A stretch of 64,000 bases of DNA from Mycobacterium cookii (GTDB lineage Bacteria > Actinomycetota > Actinomycetes > Mycobacteriales > Mycobacteriaceae). The notes under the pieces are model-generated. The model saw nothing but the letters and a program-made list of their open reading frames with translations. It ran no database searches and was not told the DNA's origin. Location: positions 5,254,518 through 5,318,517 of the forward strand of contig NZ_AP022569.1 in the NCBI RefSeq assembly GCF_010727945.1, read 5' to 3'. Each line of letters starts with the position of its first letter. Positions within the stretch are counted from its first letter, which is position 1. A program made the position numbers and the translations under genes. This document shows positions 19,886 to 31,860 of this stretch, piece by piece.

Positions 19886-20497
19886 ATGAACAAAGCAGAG
19901 CTCATTGATGCACTGACAGATAAATTGGGCTCGGACCGTCGGTCGGCAACCGCCGCCGTCGAGAATGTTGTCGACACGATTGTGCGGGCAGTGCACAAGG
20001 GCGAGAGCGTCACCATTACCGGGTTCGGCGTTTTCGAACAGCGGCGTCGCGCGGCCCGAGTAGCCCGTAACCCGCGCACTGGCGAGACGGTGAAGGTTAA
20101 GCCAACCTCCGTGCCGGCCTTCCGGCCTGGCGCACAATTCAAAGCGGTTGTCGCTGGCGCGCAGCGTCTCCCGGCGGAAGGACCAGCAGTGAAGCGTGGT
20201 GTTGTCGCAAGCGGTGGTGCCAAGAAGGCGGCCAAGAAGGCGCCCGCGAAGAAGACCGCCGCCAAGAAGACCGCTGTGAAGAAGGCTCCGGCCAAGAAGG
20301 CAGCCGTCAAGAAGGTCGTCAAGAAGGCGCCCGTCAAGAAGGCCGCGGTGAAGAAGGCTCCGGCCAAGAAGACCACGACCAAGCGGGTTACCAAGGCGGC
20401 CGTGAAGAAGGCTCCGGCGAAGAAGGCCGCAACCAAGCGGGCTCCGGCCAAGAAGGCTCCGGCCAAGAAGGCCACCGCCCGTCGCGGCCGCCGGTAG
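19886..20497 (+). CDS. hupB: Nucleoid-associated protein HupB (HU with Lys-rich tail)
   Basis: 203 residues. Residues 1-95 are a standard HU fold: [35 protein letters not shown] and the DNA-binding arm with [13 protein letters not shown]. Residues about 110-203 are an Ala/Lys tail built from PAKK/AAKK-type repeats ending TARRGRR, as in mycobacterial HupB (HLP/MDP1), which compacts DNA and binds siderophores in the M. tuberculosis literature. The ribosome site is GGAGGA. The tail is encoded by near-repetitive DNA (about 20220-20490), which could vary in length between strains. Confidence 0.97.
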   Translation: MNKAELIDALTDKLGSDRRSATAAVENVVDTIVRAVHKGESVTITGFGVFEQRRRAARVARNPRTGETVKVKPTSVPAFRPGAQFKAVVAGAQRLPAEGPAVKRGVVASGGAKKAAKKAPAKKTAAKKTAVKKAPAKKAAVKKVVKKAPVKKAAVKKAPAKKTTTKRVTKAAVKKAPAKKAATKRAPAKKAPAKKATARRGRR

Positions 20498-20519
20498 GCG
20501 TTCGACACATCGCAAGCTG

Positions 20520-20563
20520 AATTCGCCGCGGGGCCGGCTCTCACGAGCCCCCCGCGGCGAATT
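20520..20563 (+). terminator. Bidirectional terminator between hupB and mutT1
   Basis: Perfect 14-bp stem AATTCGCCGCGGGG (20520-20533) with CCCCGCGGCGAATT (20550-20563), continued by GGCTC/GAGCC around a TCAC loop. AATT at both ends gives a weak T-tract on each strand. It separates the two convergent genes. Confidence 0.8.
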
Positions 20564-20569
20564 TGCGTG

Positions 20570-21490
20570 CTATGTCGCTACGTTGGCGGCCAGAGCGCTG
20601 CCGATGTGATCGGCCGCGATGAGGTGGCCGTCGACTAGCGACAGCACCCAGGTGCTGCCTTTTCGGTTACGTGACTTGTCCGGGCGCACCCCGTCGCGTT
20701 CGCACCACCAGGCGATGAGGTCCGGAATCACCTTGCCCTGCGTACAGATCACCGGCGTTCGATGTGACTCGGCAATCTGCAGTACCCGCCGTCGAGCGCG
20801 TTTCGGGTTGTCGGCGTAGGCCTCTTCGGTCAACGACGGCTCGTTGCCGATGAGCGCGCCCAGTTCTTCGGCCAGTGGCTCCACGGTCTGGTGGCATCGC
20901 AAGCGATCGGCGGCGTACACATCGGTGGGACCGAAGGTCGTCAGTTGGGTGACGAGCGCCTCGGCCTGGGCCCTGCCCTTCTTGTCCAGCGGTCGAATCT
21001 TGTCGTCGCCGGAGAATCGCGACTTGCTGCCGGCTGTGCCGTGCCGGACTATCAGAACCGACTGGGTGTCGGCCGGATGCTTGGCCCAGCGTCGCAAGAT
21101 CTTTCGGTCATAGGCGTAAGACACCTTCTTGAGCGCGGCGGGCACCGCCAGCCAGACGAGGTCGTCGACCTCATTGTTGGGAGCGAAACTGCCGCCGATG
21201 CTACGTGCCGACCAGTACTGCACCTTCTTCGTACGTGGCTCGATCGGATAGCTCACCGTCGCTATTCGGCGTCCGAGTTGTACGTGATGCCCGGTCTCTT
21301 CAAGTACCTCGCGCACTGCTGTCACCGGCTCGGTCTCGCCGGGATCGACTTTGCCCTTGGGCAGCGACCAGTCGTCGTAGCGCGGGCGATGGATGACCGC
21401 GACCTCCGCGGCGGATTCGCGGTGCCCGGGCCGCCACAGCACAGCACCCGCCGCGTAGACGATCTTGCTTGCCGCGGACTGTGTCGACAC
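20570..21490 (-). CDS. mutT1: Nudix hydrolase with histidine phosphatase domain, MutT1
   Basis: 306 residues from GTG. N-terminal Nudix domain with the box [22 protein letters not shown] (about residues 45-66) and a C-terminal histidine-phosphatase domain starting [12 protein letters not shown] at about 144. The two-domain architecture is that of mycobacterial MutT1 (Rv2985), which hydrolyses 8-oxo-dGTP and 8-oxo-GTP and, via the second domain, completes conversion to the monophosphate. It is a sanitation enzyme against oxidised nucleotides. The start lies 65 bases after the upstream ppk1 stop on the same strand, so the two may be cotranscribed. Confidence 0.94.
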   Translation of the reverse strand: MSTQSAASKIVYAAGAVLWRPGHRESAAEVAVIHRPRYDDWSLPKGKVDPGETEPVTAVREVLEETGHHVQLGRRIATVSYPIEPRTKKVQYWSARSIGGSFAPNNEVDDLVWLAVPAALKKVSYAYDRKILRRWAKHPADTQSVLIVRHGTAGSKSRFSGDDKIRPLDKKGRAQAEALVTQLTTFGPTDVYAADRLRCHQTVEPLAEELGALIGNEPSLTEEAYADNPKRARRRVLQIAESHRTPVICTQGKVIPDLIAWWCERDGVRPDKSRNRKGSTWVLSLVDGHLIAADHIGSALAANVAT

Positions 21491-21555
21491 CTGAACTCCT
21501 GCAGGTCAATTCGGGACCCGTAGGCCGATCAGCCAGCAGGTCGGGGCTAAGCCTG

Positions 21556-23751
21556 TCAGGAACTGCGGTGCTGGTCCATCAACGACACCTGGTGGTCGCG
21601 AACCGTATGACCGGCCTTCGGCAACGCCGTCCATTGCCCGTCCGACCCCAGTTCCCAGCAACGTGTGGCGGGATCCAACGCCGAATCGAGGATGTCGTTC
21701 ATTTGCGCAGTCAGTCGAGGGTCCTTGACCTGAACCAATACCTCGACGCGCCGATCGAGATTGCGGTGCATCATGTCGGCACTGCCGATCCAGAATTCGT
21801 TGATCGCGCGGAAATTGAAGATCCGCGAGTGCTCCAGATACTGTCCGAGAATTGATCGCACGGTGATGTTTTCGGAGAAGCCCTCGACCCCGGGCCGCAG
21901 TGCACAGATTCCGCGCACCACGACCTCGATGCGAACGCCGGCTTGCGACGCACGGTAGAGCGCGTCGATGACCTGCTCGTCGACCAGGGAGTTCATCTTC
22001 AGCCGGATATGCCCGTTGCCACGTTCCTGATGCGCGGCGATCTCCCGGTTGACGCGTTCGACGATGCCGACACGAATCCCGTGCGGTGCCACCAAGAGGT
22101 TGCGGTAGGAGACCTTGCGCGAATATCCCGTCAACGTGTTGAACAGATCGGTGAGATCGGCGCCGATGTCGGGGTCGGCGGTCAGCAGGCCGAGGTCTTC
22201 ATACAGCCGAGCGGTCTTGCTGTTGTAGTTACCGGTCCCGATGTGGCAGTAACGCCGGATCGTCGACCCTTCGCGTCGTACCACCAGACATGTCTTGCAG
22301 TGCGTTTTCAGGCCGACCAGTCCGTAGGCCACGTGCACGCCGGCTTGCTCGAGTGCTCGTGCCCACTTGATGTTGGCTTGTTCGTCGAACCGGGCCTTGA
22401 TTTCGACCAGCGCGACGACTTGCTTTCCCGCTGCGGCGGCTTCGATCAGCGCCCGCACGATCGGTGAATCACCGGAGGTGCGGTACAGCGTCTGCTTGAT
22501 CGCCAGCACGTTGGGGTCGGCGGCGGCCAACTCGATGAAGCGTTGCGTGCTCGTCGAGAACGAGTCGTAGGGATGGTGCACCAGAACGTCACCCTCGCGC
22601 AACGTCGCGAAAATGCTCTTCGGCGACTCGCGGTCGGCGAATGCGGGGCTGGTCGCGGGAACGAAAGCAGGATCTTTCAATCCCGGTCGATCGACGCCGT
22701 AGATCTGCCACAGCGACGAAAGATCAAGCAGCCCAGGCACTTGGATGACGTCGCCAGGGTGCACGTCGAGTTCCCGCAGCAGCAGCTCGAGCATGTGCTC
22801 GGTCATGTCGTCGGCCACCTCGAGGCGCACCGGCGACCCGAACCTGCGCCGGGCCAGCTCGCGCTCCAGCGCCTGCAGCAGGTCCTCGTCGCGATCTTCG
22901 TCGACCTCGAAATCAGCGTTGCGAGTGATGCGGAAGGCGTGGTGCTCAACGATTTCCATGCCCGGGAACAGCGCCGTGAGGAAGGCCGCGATGAGCTCCT
23001 CCATCGGCAGGAAGCGGACCTCGGGCTTGCCGCCCGAGCCGTCCGCCCCGTCTCGGGTGTCCAACTCGACGAAACGATCGACGTTGTCGGGCACCTTGAC
23101 CCGGGCGAAATGCTGACCGCCGTCGTCGGGCTGCCGGACGGTGACCGCGAGGTTCAGGCTCAGGCCGCTGACGAACGGGAACGGGTGAGCGGGATCTACC
23201 GCCAGCGGCGTGAGGACGGGGAAGACCTGCTCGGTGAAATACGTCGACAGCCGGTCACGCTCGGCCTGGTCCAGATCGGCCCACGTGACGATGTGAATGT
23301 TTTCTTCGGCCAGACCCGGCTCCACAGAATTGAGAAAGACCTCCGCATGCCGAGTGGCGATCTTCTGCGTCTGCTCGCCGATGCGGCGTAATTGTTCGCG
23401 CGGCGTCAGGCCGTCCGCGGAACGCACCGACAAACCCATCTCGTCCCGCCGCTTCAAGCCGGCGACGCGGACCATATAGAACTCGTCGAGGTTGGAGGCG
23501 AAGATCGCCAGGAACTTCGCCCGCTCCAGCAGCGGCAGCGAGGCGTCCTCGGCTAAGGCCAGGACGCGGGAGTTGAAGTCCAGCCAACTCAGCTCTCGAT
23601 TGAGATAGCGGTCCTCGGGAAGCGGGTTGTCGACCGCGGTCGCTGTGGTGGCGGGCGGCGCTCCCGGAGCTGAATCGGCGGACTGCCACGAGCGCGTCTC
23701 GTCGGCGATCGCCGCGTCCGGCGCTTCAATATCGGTCACCCTTGCGATCAT
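21556..23751 (-). CDS. ppk1: Polyphosphate kinase 1
   Basis: 731 residues. Reversibly polymerises the gamma-phosphate of ATP into polyphosphate. All four PPK1 domains are recognisable: N-terminal [20 protein letters not shown] (about residue 48), the head domain, and the two PLD-like C-terminal domains with the catalytic His region [19 protein letters not shown] (about 460) and [20 protein letters not shown] long ORF on the opposite strand is only a GC-rich shadow. First codon ATG (MIARVTD) just inside a 72-base gap from the fbiD stop. Confidence 0.97.
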   Translation of the reverse strand: MIARVTDIEAPDAAIADETRSWQSADSAPGAPPATTATAVDNPLPEDRYLNRELSWLDFNSRVLALAEDASLPLLERAKFLAIFASNLDEFYMVRVAGLKRRDEMGLSVRSADGLTPREQLRRIGEQTQKIATRHAEVFLNSVEPGLAEENIHIVTWADLDQAERDRLSTYFTEQVFPVLTPLAVDPAHPFPFVSGLSLNLAVTVRQPDDGGQHFARVKVPDNVDRFVELDTRDGADGSGGKPEVRFLPMEELIAAFLTALFPGMEIVEHHAFRITRNADFEVDEDRDEDLLQALERELARRRFGSPVRLEVADDMTEHMLELLLRELDVHPGDVIQVPGLLDLSSLWQIYGVDRPGLKDPAFVPATSPAFADRESPKSIFATLREGDVLVHHPYDSFSTSTQRFIELAAADPNVLAIKQTLYRTSGDSPIVRALIEAAAAGKQVVALVEIKARFDEQANIKWARALEQAGVHVAYGLVGLKTHCKTCLVVRREGSTIRRYCHIGTGNYNSKTARLYEDLGLLTADPDIGADLTDLFNTLTGYSRKVSYRNLLVAPHGIRVGIVERVNREIAAHQERGNGHIRLKMNSLVDEQVIDALYRASQAGVRIEVVVRGICALRPGVEGFSENITVRSILGQYLEHSRIFNFRAINEFWIGSADMMHRNLDRRVEVLVQVKDPRLTAQMNDILDSALDPATRCWELGSDGQWTALPKAGHTVRDHQVSLMDQHRSS

Positions 23752-23823
23752 TCCTCATCGGTGGGGTGTGCTGCTACCGACTGGCACGCATCCATTTGCC
23801 GTTGTGAAGCTGTTTACCCCTCG

Positions 23824-25654
<1,831 letters not shown>

Positions 25655-25699
25655 GCTTGTAACCAGCACCGCTGCGCCAGCCGGTAGCCTCTCTAGGTT

Positions 25700-26833
25700 G
25701 TGAACGCCCGCCCGCCCTCCGACGCGCCCGATCAGCGGTGTGTGCGGGTCGCTGTCGTCTTCGGTGGACGCAGCAACGAGCACGCCATTTCGTGCGTCTC
25801 GGCGGGCAGCATCCTGCGCAACCTGGATCCCGCGCGGTTCGAGGTGGTCGCGGTCGGCATCACCCCGGACGGTTCGTGGGTGCTCACCGACGGTGACCCC
25901 GACGCACTGGCGATTGCCAATCGGCAGCTGCCGAGCGTGACCCTCGCGTCAGGCACGGAGTTGGCGTTGACCGCTGATCCGCGTCGGGCCGGCCAACTGG
26001 TGTCACTGTCGCCCGGCGGAGCCGAGGTGCTGACGTCGGTCGACGTGGTCTTCCCGGTTCTGCACGGGCCGTACGGCGAAGACGGCACGATCCAGGGTCT
26101 GCTCGAGCTTGCCGGCGTGCCCTACGTCGGCGCGGGCGTGTTGGCCAGCGCGGCCGGAATGGACAAAGAATTCACCAAGAAGCTGCTGGTAGCCGAGGGG
26201 TTGCCGATCGGCGAATATGCGGTGCTGCGGGCGTCGGAGTCGGATCTCGGCGCCGATCAGCGTGCCCGGCTTGGTCTTCCGGTATTCGTCAAACCCGCGC
26301 GTGGGGGGTCGTCGATCGGAGTCAGCCGGGTGGCCGACTGGCACGAGCTGCCCGCCGCCATCGAGTACGCCCGTCGGCACGACCCGAAAGTGATCGTCGA
26401 GGCGGCGATCGTGGGCCGCGAGTTGGAATGTGGCGTCCTCGAATTCCCGGACGGCACAGTGCAAGCCAGCACCATCGGTGAGATCCGGGTGGCCGGGATC
26501 CGTGGTCGCGAGGACGCCTTCTACGATTTTGCGACCAAGTACCTTGATGACGCCGCCGAACTCGACGTGCCCGCCAAGATCGACGACGATGTCAGCGATG
26601 CGTTGCGCGACTTGGCAATTCAATCATTCAGAGCGATCGACGGCCGGGGTCTGGCGCGGGTGGACTTCTTCCTCACCGAAGATGGTCCGCTGATCAACGA
26701 GGTGAATACGATGCCCGGTTTCACCACCATCTCGATGTACCCGCGGATGTGGGCGGCGAGCGGGGTCGACTACCAGACCCTGCTGTCGACCATGGTCGAC
26801 ACGGCGATCGCACGCGGGACGGGTCTGCGTTAG
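25700..26833 (+). CDS. ddlA: D-alanine--D-alanine ligase
   Basis: 377 residues from GTG. ATP-grasp ligase that makes the D-Ala-D-Ala dipeptide of peptidoglycan, target of cycloserine. Motifs: [20 protein letters not shown] at about residue 17, [19 protein letters not shown] at about 115, [17 protein letters not shown] at about 200 and the Mg-binding [16 protein letters not shown] at about 335. A TAGCCT -10-like box at 25685 would place the transcript start within three bases of the GTG. Its stop overlaps the stop of the convergent DUF3515 gene. Confidence 0.96.
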   Translation: MNARPPSDAPDQRCVRVAVVFGGRSNEHAISCVSAGSILRNLDPARFEVVAVGITPDGSWVLTDGDPDALAIANRQLPSVTLASGTELALTADPRRAGQLVSLSPGGAEVLTSVDVVFPVLHGPYGEDGTIQGLLELAGVPYVGAGVLASAAGMDKEFTKKLLVAEGLPIGEYAVLRASESDLGADQRARLGLPVFVKPARGGSSIGVSRVADWHELPAAIEYARRHDPKVIVEAAIVGRELECGVLEFPDGTVQASTIGEIRVAGIRGREDAFYDFATKYLDDAAELDVPAKIDDDVSDALRDLAIQSFRAIDGRGLARVDFFLTEDGPLINEVNTMPGFTTISMYPRMWAASGVDYQTLLSTMVDTAIARGTGLR

Positions 26834-27351
26834 TTGCGTAGCGGGTCCGGCGGCTGTGCCCGCATGATCCGGTCGATTATCTCGGAGAGTTGCTGGATCG
26901 GTGTCGGTCCCGAACCCCGCGGCAAGGTGAGCGCGACGTAGACCGGCCGGTCGACCGCGTACCAGGTGGATCGCTGATCCTGGCTGACCTCGAACCACTG
27001 CACCCGGTCGACCATCTGTGTCGCGGACCCGACGACGAAGTCGGCCGGACGTTCCAGGCCACACCGCAACACCACGGGGTCTGCGGCACCTGCGGGCCGC
27101 CAGGCCGCGGCGCCGACGGGCGCAGGTTGCACCAATGCGGCCCGGGTGTAGTCACCGAGTCGCTGCGGCAACGCTTCCACCAGCGCCCCGCACGCGGGAT
27201 CCTGCGCATGAGGCGCCGGGACCGCTGCGACGACAACCGGATTCGCGTGGTGACGGGTTGTCGCGATCGCCAACACGACGCCGAGGGCACCGATCGCCAC
27301 CACCAGCGCTGTGATCAGTACCGCCCGTGGCGGACCGTCGGAGTCGGTCAT
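26830..27351 (-). CDS. DUF3515 membrane-anchored protein
   Basis: 173 residues from ATG (MTDSDGPP) with GGTGAGG upstream. One N-terminal membrane segment ([21 protein letters not shown]) and an extracytoplasmic domain with two Cys ([21 protein letters not shown]) and [23 protein letters not shown]. This matches actinobacterial DUF3515 proteins such as Rv2980, of unknown function, always beside ddlA and thiL. It diverges from thiL and overlaps the ddlA stop by four bases. Confidence 0.85.
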   Translation of the reverse strand: MTDSDGPPRAVLITALVVAIGALGVVLAIATTRHHANPVVVAAVPAPHAQDPACGALVEALPQRLGDYTRAALVQPAPVGAAAWRPAGAADPVVLRCGLERPADFVVGSATQMVDRVQWFEVSQDQRSTWYAVDRPVYVALTLPRGSGPTPIQQLSEIIDRIMRAQPPDPLRN

Positions 27352-27427
27352 TACCTCACCCTCTGCTCGAACTCGGCGCACTAGAACCTACCGTTGACCG
27401 AAGACCGGCGATCGGCAAGGAGGTGGC

Positions 27428-28411
27428 GTGGACAGCGGCGAATCCGATCGCACGCTCGCTGAGGTCGGCGAGTTCGGGATGATCGGCCGTATCACGCGGG
27501 CTCGGCCCGAGTCCGCCGGTGTCGCTGTCGGACCCGGTGACGACGCCGCCGTGGTGTGGGCCGCAGACGGCCGGGTGGCGGTGTCGACGGACATGCTCGT
27601 CGAGGGCAGGCATTTTCGTCTCGACTGGTCGACACCGCATGATGTCGGCCGTAAGGCGGTGGCGCAGAACGCCGCCGACATCGAAGCGATGGGTGCGACC
27701 GCGACGGCGTTCGTCGTCGGGTTCGGTGCGCCGGCCGACACACCGGCCGCACAGGTCGACGCGCTGGCTGACGGGATGTGGTCGGAGGCCGCAAGATTCG
27801 GCGCCGCGATCGTCGGGGGCGACCTGGTCGCCAGTCCGCACTGGGTGGTGTCGGTGACGGTGCTCGGCGATCTGGCCGGCCGGGCGCCGGTGCTCAGGTC
27901 CGGGGCGCAGCCGGGTTCGCGGATCGCCGTGACCGGACAACTCGGCTACTCGGCAGCGGGATATGCGTTGTGGCACAGCGGTATTGATCGGTTCAGTGAA
28001 TTCCGGCAGCGTCACCTGGTGCCTCAGCCGCCCTACGGCCAGGGCCGCGCGGCGGCCGAAGCCGGTGCCCAGGCGATGATCGACGTGTCGGATGGACTGG
28101 TGGCCGACCTGCGGCACGTCGCCGAGGCGTCCGGGGTCGGCATCGATGTGAGCACCGAGGCGCTGGATGCCGATTGCCGGTTGTTGCTCGGCGCCGCCCA
28201 GGCTGTGGGCGTCGATGCGTTGACGTGGGTGCTCGGCGGGGGAGAGGACCATGCCCTGGTCGCCGCGTTCCCCGGTCCGCTGCCCGCGGGCTGGCGCGAA
28301 ATCGGGCACGTGGTCGACGGTCCGGGCAGGGTGCTCGTCGACGGCGCGGAGTGGCGCGGTTACGCGGGATGGCAGTCGTTCGGGACGCCCGGTGACGGAT
28401 CGCTAGGGTAG
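27428..28411 (+). CDS. thiL: Thiamine-monophosphate kinase
   Basis: 327 residues from GTG, ribosome site AAGGAGGT seven bases upstream. Phosphorylates thiamine monophosphate to the cofactor TPP. PurM-like fold: GPGDDAAVVWAADGR at about residue 36, STDMLVEGRHFR at about 53, GGDLVAS at about 134 and IDVSDGLVADLRHV at about 218, the acidic Mg/ATP set of ThiL. TPP is the cofactor of IlvB in the same window. ung follows after 21 bases. Confidence 0.95.
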   Translation: MDSGESDRTLAEVGEFGMIGRITRARPESAGVAVGPGDDAAVVWAADGRVAVSTDMLVEGRHFRLDWSTPHDVGRKAVAQNAADIEAMGATATAFVVGFGAPADTPAAQVDALADGMWSEAARFGAAIVGGDLVASPHWVVSVTVLGDLAGRAPVLRSGAQPGSRIAVTGQLGYSAAGYALWHSGIDRFSEFRQRHLVPQPPYGQGRAAAEAGAQAMIDVSDGLVADLRHVAEASGVGIDVSTEALDADCRLLLGAAQAVGVDALTWVLGGGEDHALVAAFPGPLPAGWREIGHVVDGPGRVLVDGAEWRGYAGWQSFGTPGDGSLG

Positions 28412-28432
28412 CCGGGTGATGAAGGATACGGC

Positions 28433-29116
28433 GTGACCGCGCGGCCGCTACGCGAGCTCATCGACGACGGCTGGGCGACCGCGTTACAGCCCGTCGAGGA
28501 GCAGGTCGCCGCCATGGGCCAATTCCTGCGTGCCGAGCTCGGCTCCGGCCGCGGCTACGTGCCGGCTGGTGAAAACGTGTTGCGCGCCTTCACGTTTCCC
28601 TTCGATCAGGTGCGTGTGCTGATCGTCGGCCAGGACCCGTACCCGACGCCTGGCCACGCCGTCGGCCTGAGCTTCTCAGTGGCCGCCGATGTGCGTCCGC
28701 TGCCGCGCAGCCTGGAGAACATCTTCGCCGAATACGCCAGCGACCTGGGCTACCCGAAGCCGGCGTGCGGCGACCTCACGCCCTGGGCCCAGCGCGGCGT
28801 GCTCCTGCTGAACCGGGTGCTGACCGTTCGGCCCGGCAACCCGGCATCCCATCGCGGTAAGGGCTGGGAGGCGGTGACGGAGTGCGCAATTCGCGCTCTG
28901 GTGGGCCGCGGGCAGCCGATGGTCGCCATCCTGTGGGGCCGCGACGCGTCGACGCTCAAGCCGATGCTGACCGGAAGTCACTGCGTGTCAATCGAATCCC
29001 CCCATCCCTCGCCGCTGTCGGCGTCGCGGGGATTCTTCGGATCGCGCCCGTTCGGCCGTGCCAACGAACTGCTGGCTCAGATGAATGCCGAACCGATCGA
29101 CTGGCGACTGCCGTAG
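28433..29116 (+). CDS. ung: Uracil-DNA glycosylase
   Basis: 227 residues from GTG with GAAGGA upstream. Removes uracil from DNA in base-excision repair. Family 1 motifs: [21 protein letters not shown] with the catalytic Asp at about residue 68, [12 protein letters not shown], and the leucine-loop motif [14 protein letters not shown] with the catalytic His at about 190. Probably in one transcript with thiL. Confidence 0.96.
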   Translation: MTARPLRELIDDGWATALQPVEEQVAAMGQFLRAELGSGRGYVPAGENVLRAFTFPFDQVRVLIVGQDPYPTPGHAVGLSFSVAADVRPLPRSLENIFAEYASDLGYPKPACGDLTPWAQRGVLLLNRVLTVRPGNPASHRGKGWEAVTECAIRALVGRGQPMVAILWGRDASTLKPMLTGSHCVSIESPHPSPLSASRGFFGSRPFGRANELLAQMNAEPIDWRLP

Positions 29117-29120
29117 CGGC

Positions 29121-29645
29121 TCAGAAGGTCCAACTTCCGGACGACTGCAGGACGAGGCCGTGGTCGCCGTCGATGCACGCGGTCAGGCCGTCGACCCCGA
29201 CAACGCACGTGACATTCACGGCTGTGAGTTTCTGGCCACCGTTGAGCGTCGCGAGTGAACTGCTGAACGGCGGACAGGCACCGCCATGTTTGGTGATCGG
29301 CGCATCCGACTTGGCCGACGCGCAGCCGCTGCTGCCGCCGTCGGGGGCGGAATCCGGAATTCCCATGATGTTGCCGTTGCATTCGACGGGGCCGTGCGCA
29401 TTCGGGTCCGAGCTGTAGGCCCAGGTGCAGGACACGCCGCGCGCGGTGACGAATCCGATGAACGTGCTGTCGGGTTTGCTGATGGTGTAGAGCTTCGAGT
29501 CGACCGGGGTGAAGGTGTTCACGTCCGGAAACCCTGGCGGGGCGGCGGCCGCTGTCGGTGATCCCGCCGGGCCGGTCGTCGCCGTTACGGCGGCGGCAAC
29601 CACCGCGGCGGTGACGATGAACGATTTCGATGACATCGGCGACAT
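29121..29645 (-). CDS. Secreted mycobacterial hypothetical protein
   Basis: 174 residues with GGAGG seven bases before the ATG. The N-terminus is a classical signal peptide (SSKSFIVTAAVVAAAVTATTG, cleavage probably near TAAAAPP). The mature part has six Cys, e.g. GVSCTWAYSSD, VECNGNIMG, GCASAKSD, GGACPPF, TCVVGVDG and ACIDGDHG, consistent with three disulfides in an exported protein. I do not recognise a named family. It converges on ung and ends four bases from it. Confidence 0.75.
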   Translation of the reverse strand: MSPMSSKSFIVTAAVVAAAVTATTGPAGSPTAAAAPPGFPDVNTFTPVDSKLYTISKPDSTFIGFVTARGVSCTWAYSSDPNAHGPVECNGNIMGIPDSAPDGGSSGCASAKSDAPITKHGGACPPFSSSLATLNGGQKLTAVNVTCVVGVDGLTACIDGDHGLVLQSSGSWTF

Positions 29646-29780
29646 CGCTGGACCTCCGCTCGTACTGAACGCTGAATGTACTGCCAGACGTCGTCAGCGT
29701 GATCGGTGATCTCCGGAAATAGCAGCCTGCGGCATGGCGGCGCCCCAAAGCGCGGCGACAGCGGGAATGTGCGTGCGGAG

Positions 29781-29975
29781 CTAGCCGCGGGCGACCTTGC
29801 CGGCCTTGATGCACGACGTGCACGCGTTGACGCGGTGCTTGTTGCCGCCGGGACGGTCGGCGACGCGCACGCTCTGGATGTTCGGGTCCCAGCGGCGGCT
29901 GGTCCGACGGTGGGAGTGTGACACCGACTTGCCGAAGCCGGGGCCCTTGCCGCAGATATCGCAGACGGCAGCCAT
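29781..29975 (-). CDS. rpmB: 50S ribosomal protein L28
   Basis: 64 residues: [21 protein letters not shown] ... [14 protein letters not shown]. The two CxxC pairs mark the zinc-binding (C+) form rather than the zinc-free paralogue induced on zinc starvation. Ribosome site GGAG eight bases upstream. No Zur-like palindrome is visible upstream, in line with constitutive use. It diverges from the DhaL-type gene, as rpmB often does in other bacteria. Confidence 0.95.
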   Translation of the reverse strand: MAAVCDICGKGPGFGKSVSHSHRRTSRRWDPNIQSVRVADRPGGNKHRVNACTSCIKAGKVARG

Positions 29976-30121
29976 ACGTGAAACTCCTCAAAGCTCTGGG
30001 GCCAACGACCGGGTCGCGGGTGGCCCGGCGACCTGGTAAGGATAGCCGTCACAGGCCGGAACTGCCAAAACGATCAACACTCGCGAGCCGCCTCGTGAGC
30101 TGTGCCGTCACCCCCAGTGGA

Positions 30122-30127
30122 TAGGCT
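30122..30127 (+). promoter_or_regulatory. -10 element for the DhaL-domain gene
   Basis: TAGGCT at 30122 predicts a transcript starting near 30134, about 20 bases before the chosen GTG. The rest of the 179-base gap to rpmB shows nothing else I can name. Confidence 0.4.
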
Positions 30128-30154
30128 GGCGCCCATCGCTGGCGGCGCCGCGAG

Positions 30155-31858
30155 GTGCCTCAACAGGTGGGAGTGGGCCAGGTGGGGTCGGGGCTGGTTG
30201 AACCGGGTCGTCTGCTGGATGGCTCGGCCTTGCGCGACTGGGCGCACACCGCCGTCGGTGACCTGATCACCCACATCGACGAGATCAACCGTCTCAACGT
30301 GTTCCCGGTGGCCGACTCCGACACCGGCGTCAACATGCTGTTCACCATGCGATCGGCGCTGGCCGAGGCCAACGCCCAAGCCAAGTCCTCCGACGTCGTC
30401 AAGGTCGCATCGGCCCTGTCAGCGGGCGCGCTGCACGGCGCGCGGGGCAACTCCGGGGTGATTCTGTCCCAGATCCTGCGGGGCATCGCTGACGTCACGG
30501 CTCATGCCGCCGACGACTCCGGCGGCGGGCTGGAAGACATCGGCGCAGGGCTGCTCGGCACGGCGCTGCATCGCGGTGTCGACCTCGTGGTGGCCTCGAT
30601 GGGCGGCGAGGAGGTGCGCGGCACCATCGTCTCGGTGCTCAAAGCCGCCGGTGACGCGGTCGAGCAGGCCGTCGGCGCCGGCGCGACGCTGCCCGAGGCG
30701 GTCATCGCTGCCGGTGATGCGGCCGTGGTCGCCCTGGAAAAGACCCCCGAGCAGCTGGACGTGCTGGGAGAGGCCGGTGTTGTCGACGCCGGCGGCCGCG
30801 GTCTGCTGGTGCTGCTCGACGCGCTGCGCTCGACGGTCACCGGGCAGGCGCCCAGCCGCAAGGTGTACGAGCCGGCCCCCCGACAACCGTCGACCGCCGC
30901 ACCTGTCGCCTACCCGCCGGGCCCACAGTTCGAGGTGATGTACCTGTTGGGCGGGTGCGACGCCGAGGGCGCCGAGTCGCTACGGGAGCGCCTCGACGAG
31001 CTCGGTGAATCGGTGGCCATCGCGACGTCCGGGGTGGTCGGGGGTTACTCGGTGCACGTGCACACCGACGACGCCGGGGCCGCGGTCGAGGCGGGCCTGG
31101 AGATCGGTCATCCGCGGCGCATCCAGATCTCCGCGCTGACCAGCGGCACCGGTGGGCTGCCGCCGGGGAGCTGGACCCGGGAGCGCGCCGTACTCGCCGT
31201 CGTTGACGGCGACGGCGCCGCCGAGTTATTCGGTGAGGAGGGCGCCTGCGTGCTGCGGCCCGAGTCGTTCGACGACGACCCGGCGACCGTGATCACCGCT
31301 CAGCAGTTGCTGCGCGCCGTCGTCGACACCGGCGCGGCGCAGGTCATGGTGTTGCCCAACGGTTTCGTCGCCGCCGAGGAGCTGGTGGCCGGCTGCACCG
31401 CGGCCATCGGTTGGGGCATCGACGTGGTGCCCTTGCCGGCGGGCTCGATGGTCCAGGGCCTGGCCGCGCTCGCGGTCCACGAACCGGGCCGACAGGCCGT
31501 CGACGACGGGTACACCATGGCGCAGGCGGCGGGCAGCGCTCGGCATGGTTCGGTGCGTGTTGCGGCCGAGACGGCGCTGACCTGGGCGGGTACCTGCGAA
31601 CCGGGCGACGGGCTGGGTATCGCCGGCGACGAGATACTGATCGTGGCACCCGACGTCGCGACGGCGGCCACCGGTCTGATCGACCTGTTCCTGGTCGCCG
31701 GCGGCGAGCTTGTGACGGTGCTCGTTGGTGCGCGTGTCGACGCGGACTTCGTCGAGTCGCGGCTGCACGCCCATGTGCATGACCAACATCCGGGCACCGA
31801 GCTGATCACCTATCGCACCGGGCATCGCGGCGACGCCCTGCTGATCGGGGTCGAGTAG
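30155..31858 (+). CDS. DhaL-domain (YloV/FakA-like) kinase protein
   Basis: 567 residues. N-terminal DhaL domain (about 15-215) with the ATP/Mg motif NVFPVADSDTGVNMLFTM, ALHGARGNSGVILSQILRG and DAGGRGLLVLLDAL; C-terminal half resembles the FakA/YloV and DegV-associated region (FEVMYLLGGCDAEG, GGYSVHVHTDDAG). In Firmicutes FakA phosphorylates fatty acids bound to FakB; whether this protein does so is unknown. In M. tuberculosis H37Rv I recall the locus as two ORFs (Rv2975c and Rv2974c); here it is intact. The start may lie slightly downstream (GTG at 30182). Confidence 0.85.
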   Translation: MPQQVGVGQVGSGLVEPGRLLDGSALRDWAHTAVGDLITHIDEINRLNVFPVADSDTGVNMLFTMRSALAEANAQAKSSDVVKVASALSAGALHGARGNSGVILSQILRGIADVTAHAADDSGGGLEDIGAGLLGTALHRGVDLVVASMGGEEVRGTIVSVLKAAGDAVEQAVGAGATLPEAVIAAGDAAVVALEKTPEQLDVLGEAGVVDAGGRGLLVLLDALRSTVTGQAPSRKVYEPAPRQPSTAAPVAYPPGPQFEVMYLLGGCDAEGAESLRERLDELGESVAIATSGVVGGYSVHVHTDDAGAAVEAGLEIGHPRRIQISALTSGTGGLPPGSWTRERAVLAVVDGDGAAELFGEEGACVLRPESFDDDPATVITAQQLLRAVVDTGAAQVMVLPNGFVAAEELVAGCTAAIGWGIDVVPLPAGSMVQGLAALAVHEPGRQAVDDGYTMAQAAGSARHGSVRVAAETALTWAGTCEPGDGLGIAGDEILIVAPDVATAATGLIDLFLVAGGELVTVLVGARVDADFVESRLHAHVHDQHPGTELITYRTGHRGDALLIGVE

Positions 31859-31860
31859 CG

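Noticed and set aside
20220..20490. Short direct repeats that could be taken for a CRISPR array
   Set aside because: They encode the PAKK-type tail of HupB in one frame; no spacers and no cas genes.
22543..23391. Long open frame on the + strand opposite ppk1
   Set aside because: Arg/His-rich shadow of a well-conserved kinase gene, typical of GC-rich coding DNA; no start signal or known fold.
29976..30154. Zur-type operator before rpmB
   Set aside because: No AT-rich palindrome is present and the L28 is the zinc-binding form.
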